Below are positions 1 to 10,563 of a stretch of 64,000 nucleotides of DNA, one piece after another. The notes below the pieces were generated by a model. That model saw only the letters and a program-made list of their open reading frames with translations, searched no databases and was not told the origin of the DNA. The DNA is taken from contig OZ345352.1 of the NCBI GenBank assembly GCA_977006965.1, forward strand, positions 2,046,001 through 2,110,000. Reading direction: 5' to 3'. A program made the position numbers and the translations under genes. The DNA comes from Phymatolithon calcareum. Its lineage: Eukaryota; Rhodophyta; Florideophyceae; Hapalidiales. How positions within the stretch are numbered: position 1 is the first letter of the stretch; every line of letters begins with the position of its first letter.

Positions 1-1129
1 CGTCTAATAGAACTTCAGTGATGCGGCGGAGCCCGTGGCAGCATAATGCTGTGATGCAATGCATTGAAACTGAATTCAGTTATTCACATGGACAGAATCA
101 AAGGCAGTACAGTAGATATGTTTGAGGACAACCGTGGTCCTCCAATTAAAAGCCATCCTTTTGCTCCTGGAGGCTGCTATCCAGCAGGGGTTATCCGCTT
201 GCTCATCTTTTATCAATACTGGAAAGAAGTATGGCAGTCCGTACCCATTTCTGCAATCCAAGAGTGATTAGGACACAACCGAAAATGCGATGGGCCAAAA
301 GATCAAGAGGAACGAAAAGATCTGTTATGGGCGGCCATGGTTCTCGAAAATTTGAAGTCAGCTTCCAAAAATCGTTTGATTTCAATCCTACAATCAAGCT
401 CCCTAACAGTACAGTACCATCTCACACATGGCGTTCCTCATGAGGTCAAATCAGCTCGCCTCCTCCTTATCCCACCAACTTCCTCGACTGCTATGTTTCC
501 TGAAGAGCTTCCGTTAGAGGCGCCACGTTGTCCAATTCCATTGCTGATTTTTGCCATTCCTCATGTTGTAGCGCACGCAAGTCAACCATTTTCAATCCAA
601 AACATATTACTACTGTCCACAAGAAACGGCCTCGCAAAGTGGCTCTCATTACAGGCAGAAAACTACTCCCGTACATTTGCTTAATTTTTGCCAAATTGAA
701 CATAATCCCTCCGGAGCGGCCGATCGAAATACTGCTCTACAAATAGCAGCAATGAATTGGTTGCACCCGTTACCGCGTTGCCAATCGATCGACTGCGATT
801 CTTTAATTTTTAGATCGCTCGACACTGGCCCAACCACCAGACCAACAAGGGTTGTGCCGCGAACCGAGTGGACATGCCCTCGTTTTGCTGCGCTCCTATG
901 CGCGAGATCTAATGTATTGGCGGCATCAAACTGGCCTCTTCGTCCAGCACCACACGGATCCCCTACACTGCGTGACTTACGTGCAACAGCAGCGTTAAGA
1001 CGCACAATGTGAAGATATAATTCCGTAACTTTGGTATGCTTATAAGATCAGGGGAGCGCTAATCCATGCGTAGGCCGAAATAGCGCCACGTGCGCATGCC
1101 CCATACGATCCGATGGCTTGCATGAGCTG
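1..1129. other. No recognisable gene
   Basis: Only short overlapping frames on both strands, none with a motif I recognise, and no match seen to the repeat families found elsewhere in the window. Probably old degraded repeat or intergenic DNA. Confidence 0.5.
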
Positions 1130-1146
1130 CCCACTTTTATGAAGTG

Positions 1147-1156
1147 CTATAAAAGG
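1147..1156 (+). promoter_or_regulatory. TATA-like box, leader cassette copy 1
   Basis: CTATAAAAGG lies 102 bp upstream of an ATG (1249) that is conserved in position in a second copy at 5.3 kb. The TATA box, the spacing and the start region are alike in the two copies, while the DNA between is more diverged. This fits a core promoter plus leader of a repeated element or small gene family. No transcript evidence is available. Confidence 0.5.
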
Positions 1157-1248
1157 CAGCGTTCTGTTGTCCTTTGGATCTCTGCCACAACTATCATCTC
1201 CAGGTCATCCTATTCTGAGAACACCTTCCGTGCACCACCAACACAAGC

Positions 1249-1450
1249 ATGTTTACTACCCAATCCCCACCGGCTACCGCCCATTCGGACCCAGAAGACC
1301 ATTCGCCGCCGCCAGTCCTGGAGCTCCCCGAATCCGTTTGGGATGCCGGCAGAAGAAACTGTGCATCGGGGGGCTGAATTCTCGAATTCCCGCCGATGTG
1401 GTGCGATTTGTCAGCGAGAGGAATGTAGTCGAAGATCGCCGACAGGCCCT
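1249..1450 (+). pseudogene. Start of a repeated unknown protein, copy 1
   Basis: The ATG at 1249 opens a 42-codon proline-rich frame containing VLELPESVWDAGRRN and ending in a TGA near 1375. After a frame change, homology to the 5.3-kb copy continues (RIPADVVRFVSERN here). The duplicated promoter-leader-start structure suggests the 5' end of a transposon ORF (gag or ORF1-like) or of a gene family. I do not recognise the protein, and the frame break marks it as non-functional. Confidence 0.4.
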
Positions 1451-3589
1451 GGGAATAATGCTCTTTTCCCAGATACAAACAATACCGGTTAGAATGTTAC
1501 CTTCAGAAGTAAACTTTATTCTTGCTCTCGTGTAATGCAGGATTTCCGATCTGTACAATTTGTTGCTCAACATCCGAACGGGATTCATTCTGGGTACTCG
1601 GTTATCTGCTCCGCAAGAGTACTGCCGCACATATCTGCACGGCGACGCCCCTGTGCCCTTCGCGGAATAAACCTTACGAGATAGACGACCGACGAACTAC
1701 GTGACGCCAAAGACCCGGCGTGAGCAGAAATTCAACAAGCACCAATTAAGATCAGTGATAGTCACTGATGAATTTCTGCTTAGGACGGTTCTTAAGCGCC
1801 ACCTAGTTCGTTTTTCGTCAATCTCATGGGTTTCCATTGCTCGTGAAGCGGGTATCAGTGCTCTATCGTGTCTTGTCGGGTATCTAAAGAGAGAAATTGA
1901 CCAGCATCTCTTATCACTGTCTTACAGATCTCGTCCTCCAGGACCCCTTGGTAGCCAACATTTGCACGAGGGTTGCGAAAAACGTCGATAGGAGAAACAT
2001 TAGCCGCTTTGATCTGTGGAATTTTGAGTCCCTGATGTCCATAAGCTCCAGCTACGGACGCGGACAAATTTCACTGCCCCGCTGGAAAACGCAGTCCAGT
2101 CATGTGGCCCCTCCCAGTAGAGCAGAGCAGGTAGAAAGCATCACCCACTTCCATACAGTCCGCAGCTAGCGCCTGTGTGTGGTACAGATCCAGGACCCTC
2201 GCTGTGAAAGAATGGCCAGCAATCAGTATACTGGGAGCAATCTTTGAGCTCGCTATCTTGAGCTTGGTCGCTATTGCGTAGGCCTTAGAACGAACTCTGG
2301 ATATGCTGGATTATGTAGAATGAGAGAACCGTCTACACGGAAATGAGAAACACAGTCCTAGTATTGCGCAGTATAGCATACTCAAGAATTGAAGGCCATG
2401 AAACCTAGAGCTGGTGTAACCTTACCAGGCAACTAAACACCAGAAAAACATTCTTATTGGGATAAACCACGCAACCGTTCACACTCGCATGCTTTTCGAG
2501 AGGCCCGGGGCATGCTTATACAAATTTCAACCTGCGGGGTTGCAGAAAGAGGCAGAGGGCATGTATCCCCGCAGAAGAGAAGGACGTCAGTTGAGCCTTT
2601 GACGTGATGCTATTCGATTCTGATTAAACTCGGTGCTAACTGACTACATGCCTAAAAAGGTGCGGACTTTCCTCAACTTGGGACTCTTTGCACCTTGTGC
2701 ATAATTACACTTAATTAGGATGTCGCTTGCCTTCCGGATGAGCATGTTAACAACTGTGAGTCGGACTGCGTGATGCTCGTATCGAATATCGGCGATTTCT
2801 CAAAGTCGGCTCTCAGTTTCCAAATTGTGAGCCGGCGGTCAAACTACAATTTTACCGAGCGCAATTCAGAAGCATGCGGAATAAGATCAAGCCTGGAAGA
2901 CATTAATACGAGCAGGAACGAAAATACAATTTAAATTCCAGTTGGGGAGTTAGCCACACTTGGAATAAGCGACAACACTTCGAGATATGACTACTGACTC
3001 GAAACCTTAGTGCAATACAGTTCCAGTTTCCAGCTGTTGGAAATGTCGAGGACCGCCACTTGAGAAGTGAGAGGCGACCCCGAGCACCGCACCTGCCGCC
3101 GCGGGCACAGTGCAGCATTGATGCTCTCAGTATCCGGTACTCGCTTGATTGCTCTTCTTCGCAAGGCACCCGCACATTGCAAAAACGGAAGCGTTAAATA
3201 TTCCACCTCCGTGTCTATACCGACTCAGCGACAGAGCTGTCTCAATAATGTTTGTACGGCAATTTTTGTTATCTCTGAATATCAATAATTGCAATTATTG
3301 TACTTCTTCGTCTTAAATTACTTTAATTGTGATAAATGCAGTTAAAGATTTCTCGATTAATTTAATCACATGCCTGGTCAAAACATCGTGCGACAAATGG
3401 CTTCCTCTCGCACAGCTCCTGTATTGTAGAAAATTAGTCATGTATCAGTAATGAACTGACCTTTTAAGTCTTTTGAGGAGCGTCCGCTGCATTTGAGTAA
3501 CTTTGCAACAGATTGAGGACCACTCTACTCTCATGACTATTTAATCTGTTTGGGGATGGAATTGGAAGGCGAGAAATATATACACGGCG
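1451..3589. other. Unassigned DNA with a LINE-A tail
   Basis: No supported gene. Small frames at 1701-1991 (+) and 2903-3206 (-) carry no recognised motif. The only identified item is the LINE-A 3' tail listed at 2648-2720. Confidence 0.5.
2648..2720 (+). repeat. LINE-A 3' tail remnant
   Basis: Matches the end of LINE-A seen at 29.15 kb: GACTTTCCTCA...TTGGGAC..., then TTACACTTAATTA. There is no coding part. It is diverged and probably an old, extremely 5'-truncated copy. Confidence 0.55.
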
Positions 3590-3601
3590 CCTTAAAGAGT
3601 T

Positions 3602-3876
3602 CTCTTTGGAGAAAATCAGTACTTGGTGCATACTTTGGTGTCACAGCCGTGATTGAGCTGGTCGCGCTCCAACGCATTCTATCTTCATCCAAGATGAGTC
3701 CTGAAATTGAATATGAATGTAAGCGACTCACTGGAGCACTTGTTGGGAGAGAAATACGAATCAAGGATATACTGAACAGTCAAACTGCGTGAGCTTAGAA
3801 AATCGTGCGAAAGCGGCCCTGTTACTCTTCAAGAGAGGCCTTGGGAGCTTTTAAAATAAATCAACACATTTCCCCC
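3602..3876 (+). mobile_element. LINE-3, 275-bp 3' fragment with 12-bp TSD
   Basis: The frame from 3602 to 3792 reads the LINE-3 RT C-terminus (LWRKSVLGAYFG, then YECKRLTGALVGREIRIK) and ends in the usual tail TTTAAAATAAATCAACACATTTCCCCC. It is flanked by a perfect direct repeat CCTTAAAGAGTT at 3590-3601 and 3877-3888. That is the signature of target-primed reverse transcription with severe 5' truncation. The fragment cannot encode a functional protein. Confidence 0.9.
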
Positions 3877-3888
3877 CCTTAAAGAGTT

Positions 3889-5300
3889 GCAAAATGCGCA
3901 GACCATGCTTGCCACCAGTACTGTAGCTGTTTTGAGGCTGGTATGGGGGTGCAGGATGGACAGCGAGGCAAAAAAGTGCTTTCATTTAATTTTATGCATT
4001 ACAAGCTCGAACTGACTACATCAAGTTCCTTCCTGTATCATTCGCTGAACCACTGCTGCACAATCAGTGTGCACAATATTCCACAGATGGTGCTATAGCT
4101 GTATACAGTTGCTTGGCTTCAAACGTTTTCCGAAAAAACTGACCTTTTGTACTCTTAGAAGAGCGCCGTGGGGAGACCCCTAACATCGTCATTTTACGTC
4201 CAGTACTGTCCTGTACTGTGCAGTGCCATACGAACAACGACAGTAAAACAGTTCAACGACAGCGATTGCCCTATCACTCAGCCAAGGGTACTCGGCGGAG
4301 ACCTCGACTAGGTATGTTGTGTGCGCCCTCTTCCACTACAGAGAACTAATCCCAGGGCATGTAGCGGAGACCTCTTATCGATACCGAGCGAAAAATCATC
4401 CGGGAGCATGCAGGGAGGCCGCTGTGGTGACTACTGTCCGGCAGACGTAATCTGTCAGAACTATAGCATAGTGTGATAGTAGTTTGAAGATAACTGCTGT
4501 CACGATTGAGCGATTGGACAAGTGAGCGATGCGATAGGCTAAACGGCTTACAGGCCGGACAGATAATTGGGGTTTGGCCAACCCGGTGAGAAAGCAAATT
4601 GATTTTAATCTTCCAGCCTGCTTCGTAAATACTGCACCACATCGGCACAATCTCAAGGCGGTTCATCCGTTCGCACGCATTTTAGCGTGCCATCACATCG
4701 CTATGTTTCGTGTCCGCATGTCAATCAGTTTTAACAACCGATCGGTGCGTGAGAACCGGTCGCGCAATGTGTAGCTTTGTTCCTTTGATATGCGCGACAG
4801 GAACGGAGCGCTCAGGTGCTTTCGTTTCCTTGCTCTTTCAAAACTGCCGCTTGCGCTTTTCTGCTGACCAACTGAAAGTGAGCAGTGAATTGGATGGATC
4901 AATCTTCGTATTGCCAGTAGTTAGATTGCGAAGATTTTGTTCCTTTTGCCTAATTTCAATTGCCATCGATATATATTTGCCCAGCAGCCTAGCCACACAA
5001 CCTTAGACCTGTGAAATGGATCGCCACGTCTCTCATGTCACCGAGCTCCCATCTGAGCTATATTCTCCATTTCTCGGCATTATGCACGCCCCGTCGAGCC
5101 ACGCCGTCTACGCCGCTTTGTATGACTTTCGCTCAGCACTAGCATCAAGATTATTGTTTTACTTGTTTGTAGTTTTGTAACATATGGATGTACACCACCT
5201 CTGGAATAATTTTTTTTGCTCTTGTCGAAATTGCGTACGTGCAATTGCTCCGTAGAATCAGTGCAAAATTCCACTTATGGAGCGATCGCGTGCTGCGTCC
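3889..5300. other. No recognisable gene
   Basis: Only short frames on both strands (for example 4346-4666 minus, 4710-5006 plus) without recognisable motifs. No family assignment. Confidence 0.5.
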
Positions 5301-5315
5301 CCGTCCAAAGAATTG

Positions 5316-5325
5316 CTATAAAAGG
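5316..5325 (+). promoter_or_regulatory. TATA-like box, leader cassette copy 2
   Basis: CTATAAAAGG as in copy 1, here 97 bp upstream of the conserved ATG at 5413. The surroundings (GCTATAAAAGGCTGCG) match copy 1. Confidence 0.5.
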
Positions 5326-5412
5326 CTGCGCTCTCTTTTACATCTCTGATAGATTAATCATACACTGACCACTTCAAGCTGAGGCAACATTTGGTGCACC
5401 GCCCGCACAATC

Positions 5413-5600
5413 ATGCCTATCATCCGATCCACATCGAATACCGCCCATGCGAACACAGAATAACGGCCGCCGCCACCAGTCCTTGAACTCCCAGAGTCAG
5501 TTTGGGACGCTGGCAGACGAAACAGGAGGCCGGTTCGGTGAATGTCGGAATTCCCGCCTAGGCGGTTCGATATGTCAGTAAGATGAACATATCTCCCCTA
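5413..5600 (+). pseudogene. Start of a repeated unknown protein, copy 2
   Basis: Homologous to 1249-1450: same start position relative to the TATA box, and the conserved stretch VLELPESVWDAGRRN after an in-frame TAA. The premature stop and a later frame change show it is broken. Function unknown. Confidence 0.4.
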
Positions 5601-5902
5601 GTCTAAGTACTGCAGTTTACTGTGAAAGTGGCAAGTGGCTGTCGACCCAACTGGAGGTTGAATGGCGATCGCCGTTGGTCCCTGTGACTATTTTTCGTGC
5701 TCCACATATTAAAATTTTGAAGTTCGGGATTGGTTGATTTTCTACCTCGGAGTAGTTTTAGAATGTGAACTTAAGTTCAGTTGATACTATTACATGTTGC
5801 TGTTCTTTTTCTATTTATTGAAAATGTGTCTCAAGAATAGTAAGTTTGTTGTCTTAGTTTGATATACACGTGGGAGACAAGGTTGTTAGCTTGGATAGCA
5901 AA

Positions 5903-5991
5903 CTCGCAGCAAACAGATTAGAATGGAAGAATCATAGGCCCTCAAGGTGTTGCTAGCCCCACAAGGGCAATACGCAATGTGAATGAATGAA
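5903..5991 (+). mobile_element. LINE-T micro-insertion, (TGAA)n tail, 11-bp TSD
   Basis: An 89-bp insert ending in GTGAATGAATGAA, flanked by TGGATAGCAAA at 5892-5902 and 5992-6002. The same tail, GCTA-CCCC-(A)-GGGG... followed by TGAA repeats, occurs in reverse at 35.8 kb and 52.7 kb. Tandem TGAA tails are known from some LINE clades. Only the 3' end is present, so the clade is unknown. It lies inside or at the edge of repeat R-C. Confidence 0.75.
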
Positions 5992-6377
5992 TGGATAGCA
6001 AAACACTAGGCATCCATTGGTAGAAGAGACCTAGATCATCGCATAATAGCTTTATCTTGAGGCACACTATAATCTCGTCGACGATGCAGACGCGAGGGTG
6101 AAAGAGGGGATCATAATGTTCAAACCATTTTCATCGTCAAGGTAAAGTCCTTTTCATTCATCCCACCATCTCGGTGAAGAACCAAAGTTGGCCACGAGCG
6201 GGAGGCGAGACCCCGTACTATGCGTCGCGAGTAGGGGAGACACCAGCTAAAGATCTGATGATCTGTTGGCATTTCTGCGAAACGACATAGTGCTCCGACT
6301 AGCATTGCGTTTAGCACTTGCAGGTTACCGGCCCAAGTTCTGTCCCTGTTTGCGACCGGAGCGTGTTTCCTTTTCAC
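5992..6377 (-). pseudogene. Repeat R-C copy 1, unknown coding remnant
   Basis: The minus-strand frame 6120-6377 (85 codons) contains NLQVLNAMLVGALCRFAE. An inverted copy at 61785-62160 reads NLQ-PNAMLVGAL-RFAE in the corresponding frame, and DNA similarity continues through both flanks to a shared GGATAGCAAA region. Protein similarity is retained over this block, so it was probably coding, perhaps for a transposase or host-like protein. I do not recognise it. Confidence 0.5.
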
Positions 6378-6641
6378 TCCGTGTACGACAATTGAATCGT
6401 ATCGATATGCGGTTCAGTCAAGTTCATTAAACCAGCGAACGTCGTAAATAGTGGTCCGCTGCTTACCATCTTGAAGACCAGCGACAAAATGTTCTAAGTA
6501 GGACATATACTCCTGTTTCAGCGTTCGTTTTCCGCAGGTTATCGCTTCTGGTGAAGCGGTATATGTGCGCTGGCATAATCTCTAGGGTTGAGAAGCTAAA
6601 TCGGAAAAATGGGCCCTGGCCTTTCATGCCGCAGTATTGTC

Positions 6642-6669
6642 TGTGGGGCTTTTTTAAAAGCCCCACAGA
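6642..6669. repeat. Palindrome of two LINE-2 tail ends
   Basis: CTGTGGGGCTTTT is followed at once by its reverse complement AAAAGCCCCACAG. The motif is the 3' end of the LINE-2 tail (see 6899-7200), so two tails meet head-on here. It can form a perfect hairpin. Confidence 0.6.
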
Positions 6670-6898
6670 TATTTAACGAAGAATCTATGTAACAGCAGGG
6701 ACACAGGAATACGGGATGATGAAAATTTTCAAATCTGCTACGATCCCGGTAGCGCCAAGGCCCAGTGCATAGGATAGCGGATATAGTATAGACTCTAACA
6801 GCATATATGTCGTTCAAATTTCGCGCGTTTTTCGCCAGCTTGGGTGCAGTGTTTAGCTTTTTGCTTCCTTCAGATCGGATTATGCCCGCAAGAGAAGT

Positions 6899-7200
6899 TT
6901 TTATTCAAGTTTATTTAAAAGCCCCACACACTTCCGAAGATATGGGTAAGGCTTCCTCTGATGCTACCTCATTTTTGCAGCTCACGAAACGCCCGCGGGA
7001 ATGGCGGAGGGGAAAACTCAGGATTCAAGGTAATCCTGTGTAGGGAGAAACCGCTTGAAGTACTCAAATTCGTGAACAATGAGGGGTTGCTTGACAACCC
7101 CAGATGTTAACTTTAGTTAACGTCTTCTGAAATAAAGAAAGAAAGGTAATCCTATCCCAGTCCTCTACGGGGTTGTTGGTGCATCGCAAGAGAATTGTTA
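6899..7200 (-). repeat. LINE-2 3' UTR copy, interrupted by LINE-R
   Basis: Close match to 13300-13470, the 3' UTR of the LINE-2 copy: tail TTTATTTAAAAGCCCCACA, then CTTCCGAAGATATGGG, and CCCAGTCCTCTACGGG further in. The 13.4-kb copy is continuous where this one has a 105-107 bp insert (7038-7142), so it serves as an empty-site reference. Confidence 0.8.
7038..7142 (+). mobile_element. LINE-R micro-insertion
   Basis: Nearly identical to 26260-26364, the last codons and 3' end of LINE-R (ends GTTAACTTTAGTTAAC, then AATAAAGAAAGAAA). Flanked by (AA)GGTAATCCT at 7027-7037 and 7143-7153. Very similar to its source, so probably recent. Confidence 0.88.
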
Positions 7201-7739
7201 TAATATGAAAATCAAAATATACCTAAATCGCCCTTTCTCTTCCGTACGCTGGCTGCAGCGAGAAAGCGCTAACCTCTGAGATGAAGTTGGAAATCGATAG
7301 ATCGGGAGGTTCCGAAGCCATTGGTACTGTTTCTATTCTATGGAGTAAATAGCAGATTTGATACTTTTTCGAGCGCCGTATTATGAAGGCCATCTTGTCC
7401 CGGCTTTTAAGTCTCGCCAGCGCACAGATGAGGAGAATGAACCAGGCTGAAAGGTTCTCGTTAAGCTTGGTAACACGGAGGAAGTTCCTGGAGCTTTCAG
7501 AGGAATACGGGGGAAGAGAAGATGATCTGGAAGACGTATCAAAGGACATTGGGTATCTCGGGGAAGAGGAACACTTTAAAGAAGCTCTGAAACAAGCGGA
7601 AGAAGGTATGGTGTCAAAAAAGCGACACTTAAAACCAACAGTCAAAGTCTGGTAGTTGGAAGAAGAGGTCCGGACAGTTAAAATTCCGATCGGCGTACCG
7701 AACGACCTACCAGGAGTGCTATACTGTATATAAGGGACA

Positions 7740-9178
7740 TCTCTCGGCGGCTTACGATCGGGTTCCTAGGGACATACTCCAGAAGCGTGTGGACAAATGC
7801 CTACCCGCAGACTTAGCGGAGATGGTCAGATACCTGCTCAAACCATCCTGGATTACAACGGCCGGAGACGAGGAAAAGAAGTGGCTCCTTATTGACCGCG
7901 GAGTCCCCCAAGGATCGCCCCTGAGCCCCTGCTTGTACAACTTGTTCATGGACACATTCGCGTTCGCAATGGAAAAAGCACCTCGGCATATGTCGAAGCA
8001 CCCCGCGATACTTTTCGCGGACGACGTGCAGCTCCAAGCCACCAATTCCGATGGTATGCAATGGCTTTTAGATACGGCGACGAGCTGGGCCACAGAAAAT
8101 GGAATGACATGGAACACTAAGAATGGAAAAAGCGAAGTGCTTATCTATCCCGGATTATTCAAACGCAAGTTCCGGCTCTCAGGCCAGGAGCTCCACGAAA
8201 CCCGCCTACTGGAATACCTGGGAACCACGATCGACAACACGGGAGTAACCCACCACGCAACACTAAACCGCATCAACGCGGCGAAGGGAATCATCATGGG
8301 ACTAAAAGACCTGGGAGTCCAAGCGCAAGGACTAGCTACTACCAAGAATATAGCAATGTACAAGGCTCTTGTGCAATGCAGATGGGAGTACGCGATACAC
8401 CTCACACCATGGACAAACTCAGTCGAAGCGCAGATCAACCAAGCGGAGGGTTTGTTCTACTCTGTTGCCTTCGGTAACTACGCGAAACGATTGCACGCCC
8501 GAATGCGAGCCCTCTGCAGAATTACTCCACCAAAGATAAGAAGAGCGCAACTCGGAGAGCACTTCGCACAGAGGCTTATACGAGGGAAGGACGAAATCGA
8601 GAAGGAAGAAAATTACGCTGGAAAAGAAGGGGACATACAGCAAGCAGAGATGGATATCCGCTATCTGCAGGAGCATGAGCTCCTAAGAGGCAGTACCGAG
8701 CGAGCCGTACGAGGGCTGGTGACCCACAAACACGAGAGCCACCGCCGACGACAGGAATGGATTGAAAAGGAAGAAGAAAAAGAGAGAAAAATTACCGTGG
8801 ACACTAAGGAGAAAGTAAGCCCTGTACTCCAAATTCGATCCAGGAAACACCGACTCCTAGCAGTTAAGTGGTTCTTCGGCCGCTTCCCACCACGAAGAGC
8901 AGAGTCGTACGTTGAACATTTCAACGAGGTCGCAGAAGAGAATCTGAAAACTCTACAACGAAATTTGACAAGTCCAAGAGCAGAAGAATCTTGGGAAAAA
9001 GGGACGAAAACGGCGATTGACAAACTTTTAGCACTGGAAATCCATATGTTAGAAGAAATGATAGTGTAATGTGATCTGATTGGGTAATGAGATGGCAGTA
9101 TCAACGGGAAGCTGCTCTGGTGTTGGTGAATACCGGCGTTGAGGGCTTCTAAAATAAAAATCTACAATTTCCCCCCCC
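7740..9178 (+). mobile_element. LINE-1, 5'-truncated insertion with 13-bp TSD
   Basis: A 1439-bp insert in LINE-3, flanked by perfect 13-bp repeats TATATAAGGGACA (7727-7739, 9179-9191). It starts inside the RT domain (LSAAYDRVPRD) and ends AAAATAAAAATCTACAATTT plus eight C residues, with no poly(A). A second, decayed copy lies at 62753-63996. Confidence 0.93.
7789..9069 (+). CDS. LINE-1 reverse transcriptase, C-terminal part, intact frame
   Basis: A 426-residue frame without stops, open upstream to the insertion junction where motif A (LSAAYDRVP) sits. Visible are the motif B region GVPQGSPLSPCLYNLFMD and motif C FADDVQLQ, then the LINE thumb/connector (TWNTKNGKSEVL, YLGTTIDNTGVT, CRWEYAIHLTPWT) and a long charged C-terminal region with KEEEKERK. 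The N-terminal fingers and any endonuclease are missing, so it is not autonomous. The ATG at 7789 is only the first Met inside the insert, not a proven start. The intact frame suggests recent insertion. Confidence 0.85.
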   Translation: MDKCLPADLAEMVRYLLKPSWITTAGDEEKKWLLIDRGVPQGSPLSPCLYNLFMDTFAFAMEKAPRHMSKHPAILFADDVQLQATNSDGMQWLLDTATSWATENGMTWNTKNGKSEVLIYPGLFKRKFRLSGQELHETRLLEYLGTTIDNTGVTHHATLNRINAAKGIIMGLKDLGVQAQGLATTKNIAMYKALVQCRWEYAIHLTPWTNSVEAQINQAEGLFYSVAFGNYAKRLHARMRALCRITPPKIRRAQLGEHFAQRLIRGKDEIEKEENYAGKEGDIQQAEMDIRYLQEHELLRGSTERAVRGLVTHKHESHRRRQEWIEKEEEKERKITVDTKEKVSPVLQIRSRKHRLLAVKWFFGRFPPRRAESYVEHFNEVAEENLKTLQRNLTSPRAEESWEKGTKTAIDKLLALEIHMLEEMIV

Positions 9179-9511
9179 TATATAAGGGACAGAGCTGCGA
9201 GGTTGAGATGCCTGAGAGTCATTCTCAACAGAGTTGCTTTGTGGAGAAAATTCACTCTGGCGAAGTACTTTGGGACTGGTGCTGTGGTGGAGCATATCGT
9301 GTTGCAACGTATACTGCGGTCTATGAAGATGGACCAAGAAACGAAATATGAATGCAAAAGACTTACTCGGGCCCTCACAGGGAGAGAAATTCGGATTAAG
9401 GAGATATAAGAAGGAGAGCAGAGAGATTAGTATGGAAAACAGCGAGAAGCTGCCCTGTTACTCAAATTGAGGCTTTGGGAGTTTTTAAAATAAATCAACA
9501 TATATCCCCTG

Positions 9512-10399
9512 TCCCGGCTGTTACATGAATTCTTAGTTAAGAATAAACTTGAATTATAAAAAAAGTATTGTTGACATAATGTTCCTACCCCGGTACCGCG
9601 GTACAGTTCTGTAGAGTTGCGTTAGCCGGTCCGTAAAGAGGAAGCAAGAAATGTCGCAGTAACAGGAATTTGTCTAAGTGCCGAATACTAGCAATATTAT
9701 TATTGCTTGTACTGCGTTGTGGGATCATGGTTACGTATTCGCTTGGTAGGTCATAATATTTTTTGGAGTACTTTAGCAATGCCCTATACCTGTAGATGAT
9801 TACACACAACAAGTTCGTTGCGCTAGCGAGCGCAGGGATGGGTATAAATTGCGCAGGCGACTAGCATCAGAGCGAGACGGGGACACAAGGAGATAAACAG
9901 ACAACAGAAAAGGTCCTGCAGGTCAGAAAATCCATTCTCCGAAAGAAGACTGAAAGTCTAACGAATGCCGCATAAGGAAACGGCCGAGATCTCTTACCCT
10001 TCACATTGTGGAAGGGGACTTAAGACGTAGAACCAGAGGGTGACGTCCTATGTTGTGGCGATGAAATTGGTACCGACGTCCATTGCAAGGCAGTGATCGA
10101 TTAATCGACAATGGCCACAGCTATACCGATAAGAAATGACTCATTTATATCGCCCACGGTCCGAGATGCCCGATTGCAACGGACCCGGAAATATGAAAGC
10201 ACCGTCTCCCAACAGCTGGCTGGCAGACGAATTCTGGCGCTGCCGGGAGAGCTTTTTTCTTCAACCAATCGGGAAAGGCCTCTCGAAGAAAATGTACTAC
10301 AGCTTCCTGACTCATATCTTTGCAAAGGACGGACAAAGGGAAAAGAAATGAACCGTTGAGGCTCTTCTTCTCGAGCGGGACGGCCCACTGTCAGCTGGC
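9512..10399. other. No recognisable gene
   Basis: Short frames only (10101-10388 minus and overlaps). A TATA-like TATAAA at about 9843 precedes purine-rich DNA, but no convincing ORF follows. Confidence 0.45.
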
Positions 10400-10563
10400 T
10401 TAAACATATCGACCGACATATTTAAAAAAGCTACCAACTCTTCACCTGTAAGTAATAGGGTGTCACGCCGGCTGTTATTTCGTTGTCCCAATGCCGTCGC
10501 TATTCCTCTTGTGGCTCTGGAACGCAAATCTTGCGACGCGATAGTCATGCTGCTCGTAGTAGG
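10400..10563 (-). repeat. Repeat R-D copy 1
   Basis: Matches 24690-24830 over about 130 bp (GCTGTTAT..., TGTCCCAA..., GCGATAGTCA-GCT-CTCGTAGTAGG). Minus-strand translations share a weak YYE(K/Q)-DYR block, so it may be an old coding repeat. Its left end abuts a LINE-3 copy. Function unknown. Confidence 0.5.

Larger units (their letters stand above)
7270..9510 (+). mobile_element. LINE-3 fragment, host of a LINE-1 insertion
   Basis: Left part 7270-7726 carries the LINE-3 RT C-terminal region (MRRMNQAERFSLSL, then EEYGGREDDLEDVSKDIGYL). Right part 9192-9510 continues with LRCLRVILNRVALWRK and YECKRLTRALTGREIRIK to the stop at 9406-9408 and the tail TTTAAAATAAATCAACATATATCCCC. The halves join in order once the LINE-1 (7740-9178) and one TSD copy are removed. 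Upstream of 7380 homology fades and stops accumulate, so it is an old, dead copy. Confidence 0.85.

Noticed and set aside
7223-7645. 140-codon minus-strand frame
   Set aside because: It is the antisense of the LINE-3 C-terminal coding region.
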